Below, one piece after another: positions 14,485 to 22,366 of a stretch of DNA of 24,931 nucleotides (position 1 is its first letter; the number at the start of each line of letters is the position of its first letter). Origin of the DNA: Gammaproteobacteria bacterium. GTDB taxonomy: Bacteria; Pseudomonadota; Gammaproteobacteria; J044. The notes below the pieces were generated by a model, which had not been told where the DNA came from, ran no database searches, and saw only the letters and a program-made list of their open reading frames with translations. Both the position numbers and the translations under genes were made by a program. Location: the NCBI GenBank assembly GCA_003696465.1, contig RFHG01000109.1, positions 1 through 24,931 on the forward strand. Direction: 5' to 3'.

Positions 14485-16779
14485 TCAGATTCCCGTGCCC
14501 ACACTGAACTGGAAACGCTGCAGACGGTCGCCAGGCTGGTCGTGCAATGGCTGGGCCAGACTGAACACCAGCGGTCCCACCGGTGACAGCCAGATGGCAC
14601 CGATACCGACCGAAGCGCGAAGCTGCTGAGTGTCAAAATCGTTCACGTCGGCGAATACATTGCCGACATCGACAAAGGCGCTCATGCGGAAGTTGCTGGC
14701 CTCTTCCTCGAAGGGTGACGGGAACACCAGTTCCATCGTTGCAGTGGTACGGAAGTTGCCGCCTATGGCATTGCCTGTCGAGACACTGACCGGCCCCAGC
14801 GAGTTGTCCTCGTAACCACGCACGGAGTTGATGCCACCGGCATAGTATTTTTCATAGAACGGGACTTCCACGGTATCCCCCCAGGGGGCGGCATGCGAGA
14901 TGTTGCCCCGCACGGTGAAGATCGTGTCGCCGAAGATCTTGTGATAGTACTTGCCGGTGTAACTGAGCTTGTAGAAGTTGATCTGGCTGCCCGGTACCGT
15001 GGTCTCGACACCAATGCGCTGCAGGTTTCCGGATTCCGGGAATACTGTACGATTGCGGGTGTCGTGCGCGTAGCTGTTGCGCCAGCGCAGCAGCGTATTG
15101 CGTTCCCCTTCACGATTGACGAAGTCCACGATCTCCTGCGCGGTATCCGTTCCGGTCACGACCTTGGTGCTCTCGGGGCCGATGGTGGTGCTGAAGTAGT
15201 CGTACTCGGTCAGCGGGATTCCATAGGTTACTGTAAGACCGGTCCGGTTGATGAGATAGGTGGTGATTGCGAGGTCGGTGGTGTCCGTGTTCTGGTGGAA
15301 GAAATTGAACCCGCGGCTGACACCATCGATGGTGTAATAGGGATTGGTATAGGACAGGTTGAAGACCTGCGTGCTCTTGCTCGCCGTAACCGATGTGGCA
15401 ACGCGCTTGCCACTGCCCATGAAGTTGTCCTGTGTCAGGCCCAGGTTGAAGGACAGCCCCTGGCTCTGGGAGTAACCGGCGCCCACGGTGAAACTGCCCG
15501 ACATGCGTTCCGTGACACCGACATCAAGATCCACCTGGTCATCGACGCCGGGTACGCGGCGGGTCTCGATGTTCACTTCGGCAATATAGGGCAGGCGCTG
15601 CAGCCGTACCTTGGAGCGGTCGATACGGCGGGTGTCATACCAGCCGGCCTCCATCTGGCGCATTTCCCTGCGCAGCACTTCCTCGTTGGTCGTGTAGTTG
15701 CCCCGGAAATTGATACGGCGCACATACACCCGCTTGCCCGGATCGACGAAGAAGGTAAGGTTGACGATGCGGTTCTTTTCATCGATGTCGGGAATGGCGT
15801 TCACGTTGGCAAACGCATAGCCGTGCGCCCCGAGCTTCTTGCTGATGGCGCTGGTGGTGTCGGTCAGCTTCTGGCGCGAGAAGACATCTCCGCCATGGAT
15901 CTGCACCAGCTTTTCCAGCTCCTCCCGGGGGACGATGAACTGTCCGTCCAGGCGGACCTTGCCCACCTTGTATTGGGCCCCTTCCTTGACGTTGATGGTG
16001 ATGTAGATGTCCTTCCGATCAGGGGAAATGGTGACCTGGGTGGAATCGATGTCGAAATGGATGTAGCCATTGTCGAGATAGAGGCTGCGGATCTTTTCCA
16101 GATCTCCGGCAAGCTTCTGCTTGGAATATTCGTCACGGCTGCTGAACAGTGCCCACCAGGCCGGGATGCCGGAATCAAGCCGGGACAGAATCTGTTTGTC
16201 GGTAAAGGCATGATTGCCGACCACGATGATCTTGTGGATCTTCGCAGCCACGCCTTCCGAAATATCGATATGGATGGAGACCCGATTGCGCGGCAGATGC
16301 CTGACCGTGGTCTTGATCTGAACATTGTACTTGCCACGACCAAAATACTGCTGACGCAGTTCCATTTCCATGCGCTCGAGGATGGTCGGGTTGAATACCC
16401 GTCCCTTGGCGATGCCCACGCCCTTGAGTGCCTGCATGAGCTGATCGGTTTCCAGATCCTTGTTGCCCTCGATCTTTATGTCGGCGATGGCCGGTCTTTC
16501 GGCCACCTTGACCACCAGCACATCACCCTCCCGATAGAGTTGCACATCCTTGAAGAAACCGGTCTGGAACAGTGTGCGGATGATCTCGGGCGACTGGTCG
16601 AAGTCGAAGCGACTGCCAACCTTGAGGGGCAAATAGGTAAAGACTGTGCCTGCCTTGATGCGCTCCAGTCCTTCGACGCGGATGTCATCGATGCGAAAAT
16701 GCTCGCCGGCCAGCAGATCGGCCGAGGCCAGAGCCAGCGTCCCGGTCATCAGCAACAGAGGGATCGGGTTTGTTCTCAT
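14485..16779 (-). CDS. bamA: Outer membrane protein assembly factor BamA
   Basis: BamA is the Omp85-family core of the BAM complex, which folds beta-barrel proteins into the outer membrane. The product is 764 residues (E. coli 810). A signal peptide covers about the first 24 residues. Five POTRA domains follow to about residue 420, starting FRIDDIRVEGLERIKAGTVF. The C-terminal barrel includes LGLTQDNFMGSGKRVATSV. The loop-6 motif is VRGY (in INSVRGYEDNSLGP, near residue 655) where E. coli has VRGF. The chain ends FQFSVGTGI, so the last residue is Ile where BamA proteins usually end in Phe or Trp. The ATG follows the rseP stop by one base with a weak Shine-Dalgarno, suggesting coupling. I saw no convincing sigmaE promoter upstream. 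Confidence 0.97.
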   Translation of the reverse strand: MRTNPIPLLLMTGTLALASADLLAGEHFRIDDIRVEGLERIKAGTVFTYLPLKVGSRFDFDQSPEIIRTLFQTGFFKDVQLYREGDVLVVKVAERPAIADIKIEGNKDLETDQLMQALKGVGIAKGRVFNPTILERMEMELRQQYFGRGKYNVQIKTTVRHLPRNRVSIHIDISEGVAAKIHKIIVVGNHAFTDKQILSRLDSGIPAWWALFSSRDEYSKQKLAGDLEKIRSLYLDNGYIHFDIDSTQVTISPDRKDIYITINVKEGAQYKVGKVRLDGQFIVPREELEKLVQIHGGDVFSRQKLTDTTSAISKKLGAHGYAFANVNAIPDIDEKNRIVNLTFFVDPGKRVYVRRINFRGNYTTNEEVLRREMRQMEAGWYDTRRIDRSKVRLQRLPYIAEVNIETRRVPGVDDQVDLDVGVTERMSGSFTVGAGYSQSQGLSFNLGLTQDNFMGSGKRVATSVTASKSTQVFNLSYTNPYYTIDGVSRGFNFFHQNTDTTDLAITTYLINRTGLTVTYGIPLTEYDYFSTTIGPESTKVVTGTDTAQEIVDFVNREGERNTLLRWRNSYAHDTRNRTVFPESGNLQRIGVETTVPGSQINFYKLSYTGKYYHKIFGDTIFTVRGNISHAAPWGDTVEVPFYEKYYAGGINSVRGYEDNSLGPVSVSTGNAIGGNFRTTATMELVFPSPFEEEASNFRMSAFVDVGNVFADVNDFDTQQLRASVGIGAIWLSPVGPLVFSLAQPLHDQPGDRLQRFQFSVGTGI

Positions 16780-16780
16780 T

Positions 16781-18154
16781 TCAGCCCAGCAGTCTCGTCA
16801 GGTCGTTGTAGAAGGCGAGCATCATCAGCCCCGCCAGCAGGAACAGACCGATCTGCTGGCCCATGCGCTCCACCTGTTCGGAAACCGGCGATCCCTTGAC
16901 CAGTTCCACCGTATAGAACAGCAAGTGCCCCCCGTCGAGGACCGGTATCGGCAGCAGATTGATGACCCCAAGGCTGACGCTGACGATACCCATGAACGAC
17001 AGGAAGGCAGCCAGGCCAATGCTGGCACTGATACCCGCGTACTGGGCGATGCTCAGGGGGCCACTGATGGTCTTGACCGATGCCTCGCCCATGAGCATCT
17101 TCCACATCAGCTTGAGGGTCAGGACACTGGCCTCCCAGGTCTTGCGCACGCCGTGCTGCAGCGCCTCGAGCGGGCCGTAGCGTACCACAGTACGGTGGGC
17201 GGCGAGCTGTTGCCGATAGGCCTGTTCGTCGATGCGGGGCGCGGCTCCGATGAATCCATGCCGGTCTCCGGAGTCCGTACCGCGGGATTCGGGATGGAGC
17301 AGCAATTCCATCGGCACTCCGTTGCGCCGGATGCGCAGTTGCACGTCCTGGTCGGGATGGGCACGCACGAACTCGACCCATTCCATCCAGTCATCGATCG
17401 GCTGGCCATTGGCCGAAACGATCAGGTCACCAGGCCTCAGGCCGGCACGCTCGGCGGGCAGGTTCGGGCTGATCTCGCCTATCACCGGAGGGATGCTTGG
17501 ACGCCAGGGACGCATCCCGAGACTCGGCAACAGGTCTCCATCGGCCAGCAGACTGCGATGATCCCGCAGGTCAAGGGGCACCATGCGACGACCGCCACGC
17601 GCATCCGCCACCTCGAGCTCGATCAGGCCGGTATCCAGCGCCTCGTCGAGCAGGGTCAGCGTGGCCGACTCCCAGGTAGGGAGTTCGATGCCGTTGGCCG
17701 AGACCAGCGTGTCATTCGGTCTCAGGCCGGCGCGGGCCGCGGGCGTGTCCGGGATCACCTCGCCGATGGAGGGCACCTGCCCTTCCACCCCGATGAGATA
17801 CATGGCGGTGTAGAGCAGGATGGCGAGCAGGAAATTGGCTGCGGGCCCGGCAACGACGATGGCCATTCGCTTCCACACCGGCTGGTTGTTGAAGGCGACA
17901 GGCCGCTGGTCCTCGGGCACCTCGCCTTCCCGCTCGTCCAGCATCTTGACATAGCCGCCCAGCGGGATGGCTGCAATGACCCACTCGACCCCGTCCCGCC
18001 CGACGCGTTTCCACAGCGGGCGCCCGAAGCCGACGGAAAAACGCAGGACCCTGACCCCGAGCCGGCGTGCCACCCAGAAATGGCCGTATTCATGTACGGT
18101 GACAAGGATCCCCAATGCCACCACAAAGGCCAGAATGCTGATCAGGACGGTCAA
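16781..18154 (-). CDS. rseP: Site-2 intramembrane zinc protease RseP
   Basis: RseP is an inner-membrane S2P metalloprotease. It cuts the anti-sigma factor RseA/MucA after DegS and so releases sigmaE; it also clears remnant signal peptides. The product is 457 residues (E. coli 450). The zinc motif HEYGH is at residues 21-25 in the first membrane helix. Two PDZ domains in the periplasmic part each contain an AGLRPxD(T/L)-type segment (RAGLRPNDTLVSANG and RAGLRPGDLIVSANG). The third ligand motif LLPIPVLDGGHLLFY lies near residue 390. I choose TTG 18154 because GGAGG lies eight bases upstream, it overlaps the dxr stop as TTGA, and the result aligns with E. coli RseP. A GTG 30 bases upstream is possible but less likely. 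Confidence 0.95.
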   Translation of the reverse strand: MTVLISILAFVVALGILVTVHEYGHFWVARRLGVRVLRFSVGFGRPLWKRVGRDGVEWVIAAIPLGGYVKMLDEREGEVPEDQRPVAFNNQPVWKRMAIVVAGPAANFLLAILLYTAMYLIGVEGQVPSIGEVIPDTPAARAGLRPNDTLVSANGIELPTWESATLTLLDEALDTGLIELEVADARGGRRMVPLDLRDHRSLLADGDLLPSLGMRPWRPSIPPVIGEISPNLPAERAGLRPGDLIVSANGQPIDDWMEWVEFVRAHPDQDVQLRIRRNGVPMELLLHPESRGTDSGDRHGFIGAAPRIDEQAYRQQLAAHRTVVRYGPLEALQHGVRKTWEASVLTLKLMWKMLMGEASVKTISGPLSIAQYAGISASIGLAAFLSFMGIVSVSLGVINLLPIPVLDGGHLLFYTVELVKGSPVSEQVERMGQQIGLFLLAGLMMLAFYNDLTRLLG

Positions 18155-19350
18155 GCCGGCTGCCTCCCCATGCGTTGCACCCACGCCCCTGCCCGCTCCC
18201 GGGCTTCCCGGTCGACCTGCAGGACGCGGTCCAGATGATCGACCTCGATGACGGGCATTCGTTCCATGACGGCCTCGATGAGCCGGGGAATGTCGGTAAA
18301 CGCAATCTGTCGATCGAGAAAGGCCTGCACGGCCACCTCGTTGGCGGCATTGAGCACCGTGCTGGCACTGCCGCCGGCCCGTGCGGCCTCTTCTGCAAGG
18401 CGCAGGCAGGGAAAGCGCTCCGGATCGGGGGGCATGAAGTCGAGCCTGCCGACGCCAACCAGATCCAGGGGCGATACGCCGGACTCGATCCGCTCGGGCC
18501 AGGCCAGGGCATGGGCGATGGGCGTGCGCATGTCCGGGTTGCCGAGCTGGGCCAGCACCGAACCGTCAGCGTAGGCCACCATGGAATGGATCACGCTCTG
18601 CGGATGAATCACCACCTCGATGCGGTCGGGCGTGGCATGAAACAGCCAGCAGGCCTCGATGAGCTCGAGCCCCTTGTTCATCATGGTGGCGGAATCCACC
18701 GAAATCTTGCGCCCCATGTCCCAGTTGGGATGGGCACAGGCCTCCTCGGGCGTGACCTGGCGCAGGGTTTCCGGTGCCCGCTCTCGGAACGGCCCGCCCG
18801 AAGCCGTGAGCAGGATACGGGAAACCCCGGCCGGTTCCTGTCCGCAGGTATAGCCGGGGGGCATGCACTGAAAAATGGCATTGTGCTCGCTGTCGATCGG
18901 CAGAAGGGTCGCGCCGTGGTCCTCGACCGTCTGCATGAACAGGTTGCCGGCCATGACCAGTGCTTCCTTGTTGGCCAACAGGACCCGCTTGCCGCTGCGG
19001 GCGGCCGCCAGCGTGGGCAGAAGCCCGGCCGCCCCGACGATGGCTGCCATGACCACATCCACCTCGGGAGCCGAGGCAATGGCCTCGAGGGCCTGCGTCC
19101 CGGCATCCACGAGGGTCTCCAGCCCCTCCTCTCGCAGTGCCTTCTCGAGACGATCAGCGGCCTCGGTACTGGCCATCACGGCATGCCGAGGCCGATGCTG
19201 GCGGCACAGCTCGAGCATGCCTTCCACATCGGTGTTGGCCGACAGGGCATGAATCTGCCAGTGCCGGGGATGGCGTGCGAGTACATCGAGCGTGCTCAGC
19301 CCGATGCTGCCGGTGGCCCCGAGGATGGTAATGACCTGCCGGTTGCTCAT
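18151..19350 (-). CDS. dxr: 1-deoxy-D-xylulose 5-phosphate reductoisomerase
   Basis: Dxr (IspC) rearranges and reduces 1-deoxyxylulose 5-phosphate to methylerythritol 4-phosphate with NADPH, committing carbon to the MEP isoprenoid pathway. The product is 399 residues (E. coli 398). The N-terminal NADPH-binding loop is ILGATGSIGLSTLDVL. ANKEALVMAGNLF and LLPIDSEHNAIFQ follow, the latter holding the metal-binding Asp and Glu near residue 150. The substrate and metal segment NWDMGRKISVDSATMMNKGL is intact, as is the C-terminal helical domain (STVLNAANEVAVQAFL). I choose ATG 19350; it overlaps the cdsA stop as ATGA. The frame is open far upstream but only as an out-of-frame shadow of cdsA. Dxr feeds UppS, encoded two genes upstream. 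Confidence 0.97.
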   Translation of the reverse strand: MSNRQVITILGATGSIGLSTLDVLARHPRHWQIHALSANTDVEGMLELCRQHRPRHAVMASTEAADRLEKALREEGLETLVDAGTQALEAIASAPEVDVVMAAIVGAAGLLPTLAAARSGKRVLLANKEALVMAGNLFMQTVEDHGATLLPIDSEHNAIFQCMPPGYTCGQEPAGVSRILLTASGGPFRERAPETLRQVTPEEACAHPNWDMGRKISVDSATMMNKGLELIEACWLFHATPDRIEVVIHPQSVIHSMVAYADGSVLAQLGNPDMRTPIAHALAWPERIESGVSPLDLVGVGRLDFMPPDPERFPCLRLAEEAARAGGSASTVLNAANEVAVQAFLDRQIAFTDIPRLIEAVMERMPVIEVDHLDRVLQVDREARERAGAWVQRMGRQPA

Positions 19351-20156
19351 CCCAGCCACCAGAGCAGGCCCAGGGTAAAGACCGGAGTGGCGGCCACATG
19401 ACTGTCGATACGATCGAGCAGCCCGCCATGTCCGGGCAGCAGGTGCCCGGTATCCTTCACGCCCGATTCCCGCTTGAGCAGACTGATGAACAGATCGCCT
19501 GTGACCGAAACCAGCGCCGCAACGAGGCTCAACAGGACAAGATAGACGGTACCCATGATCCCCATGTCGACAGCAAGCCCCGTGCCCGTTGCGAGCAGCA
19601 GGACTCCGGCCAGCCCGCCAAGCAGACCCTCGCGGGTCTTGCCCGGGCTGAGTTCCGGCGCCAGTTTCCGTCGACCGAAGCGCTTGCCGGCGAAATAGGC
19701 CCCGGTATCGGCCGTGACGCACAGCATCATCACATAGATCACCCAGCCGGGATGGATGGCATGCAGCAGGGTATAGCCGGCCCAGGCCGGGAGCAGGACG
19801 AAAAAGGCGGCCAGCAGGAGCAGCCAGCGCCAGCGGTGGGTTGGCATCCCGGTCTGCCGATAGCCCGGCAGCAGAACGATGACAAGCGTCCAGAATAGGA
19901 CGCCTGCCGCCAGCAGGTCATCGAGCCAGTCTCTCTGGTTGAACCACCACAGGGCGAGGCAGACCAGCGTGATCGAGAGGGCAAGGAAGATTCGCTGTAC
20001 AGATCCTGGCCTCCCTGAAATCCCGCCCCACTCCCAGCCGGCAATGCCGAACAGGAGGGCAACGGCCAGACTGAAGCTGCGATCGCCGCTGTACAGGATC
20101 AGAGCGATCGCCAGCGGCACCAGAATCAGTGCCGTGATGATGCGCTGTTTAAGCAT
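19347..20156 (-). CDS. cdsA: Phosphatidate cytidylyltransferase
   Basis: CdsA makes CDP-diacylglycerol from phosphatidic acid and CTP in the inner membrane, the branch point for all phospholipids. The product is 269 residues, mostly hydrophobic, with about seven or eight membrane helices. DTGAYFAGKRFGRRKLAPEL and SPGKTREGLLGGLAG are conserved cytidylyltransferase segments. The family signature near residues 225-250 reads LLKRESGVKDTGHLLPGHGG followed by LLDRID, with the expected Lys, Asp, His and Arg-x-Asp residues. I choose ATG 20156, preceded by GGAG ten bases upstream; a GTG seven codons earlier is the alternative. The ATG lies eight bases inside the uppS 3' end. CTP for this reaction comes from PyrG, also in this window. 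Confidence 0.96.
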   Translation of the reverse strand: MLKQRIITALILVPLAIALILYSGDRSFSLAVALLFGIAGWEWGGISGRPGSVQRIFLALSITLVCLALWWFNQRDWLDDLLAAGVLFWTLVIVLLPGYRQTGMPTHRWRWLLLLAAFFVLLPAWAGYTLLHAIHPGWVIYVMMLCVTADTGAYFAGKRFGRRKLAPELSPGKTREGLLGGLAGVLLLATGTGLAVDMGIMGTVYLVLLSLVAALVSVTGDLFISLLKRESGVKDTGHLLPGHGGLLDRIDSHVAATPVFTLGLLWWLG

Positions 20157-20904
20157 GCTGCTGCTCCGCCTGTTCACCGGTCAGCCCAAACCGGCGTTGC
20201 CGGCCGGCAAAGTCCTCCAGGGCGGCCTGCAGGTGCGTGTCATCGAAGTCCGGCCACAGTACAGGCGTAAACCAGAGCTCGGCATAGGCGATCTGCCACA
20301 GCAGGAAATTGCTGATGCGCTGTTCACCACCTGTACGTATGAACAGATCGGGCTGGGGCAGATCATGGGTGGAAAGTGCCTGTTCGAAGCAGGCTTCGTC
20401 GATGTCATCCACGGACAGCGCGCCCTCGGCAACCCTTTGGGCCAGCGCCCGGGCCGCCTGAAGGATGTCCCACTGACCCCCGTAATTGGCGGCGATCTGC
20501 AGTTTGAGGCCGGTATTCTCGGCCGTCAGGGCCTCTGCCTGCTCGATCTGCTCGCGCAGGCGCGCGCTGAACGCGCTGCGGTCACCGATGAAACGCAACC
20601 GGACACCGTTTTCATGCAGAGCGGAGATTTCCCGCCGCAGCGCGACGAGGAACAGATCCATGAGTGTGCTGACCTCTTCCCTGGGACGACGCCAGTTCTC
20701 GCTGCTGAAGGCGAACAGGGTGAGGGCCTCGATTCCCCTGCGGGCACAGCCCCGAATCACGCCACGGGTGGCCTCCACCCCTCGCTTGTGACCGGCCGTG
20801 CGCGGCAGATGCCGCGCACGCGCCCAGCGGCCGTTGCCATCCATGACGATGGCAACATGACGGGGCAGACGAGCGGCCTGTTCGGATGATGAGGACACGG
20901 ACAA
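20149..20904 (-). CDS. uppS: Undecaprenyl diphosphate synthase
   Basis: UppS extends farnesyl diphosphate with eight isopentenyl units in cis to make the C55 carrier lipid used for peptidoglycan and O-antigen assembly. The product is about 251 residues (E. coli 253). The signature HVAIVMDGNGRWARAR contains the catalytic Asp at residue 22, followed by GHKRGVEATRGV. FAFSSENWRRPREEV and the C-terminal PDLFIRTGGEQRISNFLLWQ segment, which binds the homoallylic substrate, are present. The start is uncertain: TTG 20904 has GGGA about 11 bases upstream, and GTG 20898 would lose two residues. No ATG fits. It begins 23 bases after frr and overlaps cdsA by eight bases. Confidence 0.95.
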   Translation of the reverse strand: MSVSSSSEQAARLPRHVAIVMDGNGRWARARHLPRTAGHKRGVEATRGVIRGCARRGIEALTLFAFSSENWRRPREEVSTLMDLFLVALRREISALHENGVRLRFIGDRSAFSARLREQIEQAEALTAENTGLKLQIAANYGGQWDILQAARALAQRVAEGALSVDDIDEACFEQALSTHDLPQPDLFIRTGGEQRISNFLLWQIAYAELWFTPVLWPDFDDTHLQAALEDFAGRQRRFGLTGEQAEQQHA

Positions 20905-20927
20905 GATGAACGGGGATCCCGGCGGGC

Positions 20928-21485
20928 TCAGATCTCCATCAGTTCCTTTTCTTTTTCGGCCAGGATCTGGTCCACCTCGGCAATGTACTTGTCGGTGAGC
21001 TTCTGGATCTCTTCCTCCGCCCGGCGGGCCTCGTCCTCCGAGATCTCCTTCTCCTTGAGCAGATCCTTGATATCGCCGTTTGCGTCGCGCCGGATATTGC
21101 GGATGGCCACCCGCCCCTGCTCGGCCTCCTGGCGCACGATGCGTACCAGATCCTTGCGGCGCTCCTCGGTCAGTGGCGGCATGGGCACGCGAATGACGGT
21201 ACCGGCCGTGGCCGGATTGAGCCCGAGATCGGAATTCATGATGGCCTTCTCGACCACCGGGACCATGTTCTTTTCCCAGGGCGTCACGGTCAGGGTGCGG
21301 CTGTCCTCGACCGCGACATTGGCCACCTGACTGATGGGAACCTCGGTACCGTAATACTCGACCGTCACATGATCGAGGATGCTGGTATGGGCACGGCCGG
21401 TACGAATCTTGGCCATCTCGGCCTTCAGTGCCTCGACGCTCTTTTCCATCCGCGAGCGGGCATCCTGCTTGATTTCATCGATCAT
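20928..21485 (-). CDS. frr: Ribosome recycling factor
   Basis: RRF works with EF-G to split post-termination ribosomes into subunits. The product is 185 residues, the same length as in E. coli. It opens MIDEIKQDARSRMEKSVEAL, continues with AKIRTGRAHTSILDHVTVEY (the start of the hinge between the helical bundle and the beta domain), and contains PPLTEERRKDLVRIVRQEAE and VAIRNIRRDANGDIKDL near the C-terminus. ATG 21485 is preceded by GAGG at about nine bases. It follows pyrH by 25 bases, and I see no terminator between them. The pyrH-frr-uppS order is standard in gammaproteobacteria. Confidence 0.97.
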   Translation of the reverse strand: MIDEIKQDARSRMEKSVEALKAEMAKIRTGRAHTSILDHVTVEYYGTEVPISQVANVAVEDSRTLTVTPWEKNMVPVVEKAIMNSDLGLNPATAGTVIRVPMPPLTEERRKDLVRIVRQEAEQGRVAIRNIRRDANGDIKDLLKEKEISEDEARRAEEEIQKLTDKYIAEVDQILAEKEKELMEI

Positions 21486-21510
21486 GGGAAAACCTCTGTG
21501 ATTGCTGTGT

Positions 21511-22233
21511 TCATTCGACCAGGGTGCCGATATCCTCGCCCTCGACGATCCGGGCCAGGTCTCCCGGGTTGAAGATATTGAAGACACGCAGGGGAATACC
21601 GTTGTCACGACACAGCACGATGGCCGTGGCGTCCATCACGCCCAGGCGCTGATCGAGCACCTCGTCGTAGCTGAGGCGATGATATCGCCGGGCATCGGGA
21701 TGTGTGGCCGGATCGGCATCATATACACCATCCACCTTGGTGGCCTTGAGCAGCAGCTCGGCATTGATCTCGATGGCCCTGAGGCTGGCGGCCGAATCGG
21801 TGGTGAAGAAGGGGTTTCCGGTGCCTGCGGCGAAGATCACCACCCGCCCCTTCTCCAGGTGGCGGATGGCGCGGCGGCGAATGTAGTCCTCGCAGACCTG
21901 GTTGATCTGCAGGGCGGACATGACGCGGCAGAAGGCACCACGGCGCTCGAGTGCATCCTGCATGGCCAGTGAGTTCATCACCGTGGCCAGCATGCCCATG
22001 TGATCGCCGGTGACCCGGTCGATGCCGGCCTCGGCCAGGCCGGCCCCACGGAAGATGTTGCCACCGCCGATGACCAGGGCCACCTGTACGCCACGCTGGC
22101 TGAGCGCCGTGATTTCGTCGGCCAGCCGCCCGATGATCGCCGGATCGATGCCGTAGCTGAGGTCGCCCATCAGGGCCTCGCCACTCAGCTTGAGGAGGAT
22201 GCGTCGATACTTGGGGGGCTTGTCTTCGCTCAT
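21511..22233 (-). CDS. pyrH: Uridylate kinase
   Basis: PyrH phosphorylates UMP to UDP; the bacterial enzyme is a hexamer of the amino-acid-kinase fold, controlled by GTP and UTP. The product is 240 residues (E. coli 241). RRILLKLSGEALMG carries the N-terminal phosphate-binding residues, VALVIGGGNIFRGAGLAEAG the glycine-rich loop, and VIFAAGTGNPFFTTDSAASL the UMP and nucleotide contacts. I choose ATG 22233 (MSEDKPPKYRR) because AAGGTG lies six bases upstream; a GTG nine bases earlier is in frame but poorly placed. It is the first gene after the tsf terminator and probably has its own promoter. UTP derived from its product feeds PyrG. Confidence 0.97.
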   Translation of the reverse strand: MSEDKPPKYRRILLKLSGEALMGDLSYGIDPAIIGRLADEITALSQRGVQVALVIGGGNIFRGAGLAEAGIDRVTGDHMGMLATVMNSLAMQDALERRGAFCRVMSALQINQVCEDYIRRRAIRHLEKGRVVIFAAGTGNPFFTTDSAASLRAIEINAELLLKATKVDGVYDADPATHPDARRYHRLSYDEVLDQRLGVMDATAIVLCRDNGIPLRVFNIFNPGDLARIVEGEDIGTLVE

Positions 22234-22259
22234 CGGGGTCACCTTGATGGAGGTGCGTT

Positions 22260-22289
22260 ATTATTCTTCATCCGGCGGGGCGATGCCAG
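22260..22289 (-). promoter_or_regulatory. Possible promoter for the pyrH-frr-...-lpxA unit
   Basis: On the minus strand, CTGGCA (22289-22284, four of six consensus positions) and AATAAT (22265-22260, five of six) are separated by 18 bases. Transcription would start near 22253, about 20 bases before the pyrH ATG. It lies directly downstream of the tsf terminator, where a new promoter is expected. This is a visual match only. Confidence 0.35.
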
Positions 22290-22300
22290 TCCGGCGGATA

Positions 22301-22351
22301 CAGAAAGGGAGTCCGCCGCGAACAAAATCACTTGCCCGCGGCAGGACTCCC
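22301..22351 (-). terminator. Strong stem-loop terminator after tsf
   Basis: Read on the minus strand, GGGAGTCC (22351-22344), a one-base bulge (22343) and GCCGCG (22342-22337) pair with CGCGGC (22320-22315) and GGACTCCC (22314-22307). This gives 14 base pairs around a 16-base loop. TTTCTG (22306-22301) follows immediately. It starts 15 bases after the tsf stop. A GC-rich stem followed by a short U-rich run is the form of an intrinsic terminator. The U-run is short, so termination may be partial and let some transcription reach pyrH. Confidence 0.72.
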
Positions 22352-22366
22352 TGGAGCAGGACCGGA

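Noticed and set aside
14484..14636. A 51-residue N-terminal extension of LpxD
   Set aside because: It overlaps the bamA 3' end in another frame, has unlike composition, and a good ribosome site precedes ATG 14483.
14893..16899. Long plus-strand open frame opposite bamA
   Set aside because: It is an antisense shadow: no ribosome site, no known domain, and bamA on the other strand is complete.
16780..16900. A sigmaE promoter (GAACTT...TCTAA type) upstream of bamA
   Set aside because: I looked in the rseP 3' end and found no convincing match on the minus strand.
16646..18238. Long plus-strand open frame opposite rseP
   Set aside because: It mirrors rseP codon periodicity, has a composition typical of antisense frames (Gln, His, Asp, Pro-rich) and no family features.
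19351..19722. A 124-residue N-terminal extension of Dxr
   Set aside because: The frame is open upstream of 19350 only because it runs out of frame through cdsA. The family start is MSNRQVITILG, directly before the NADPH loop.
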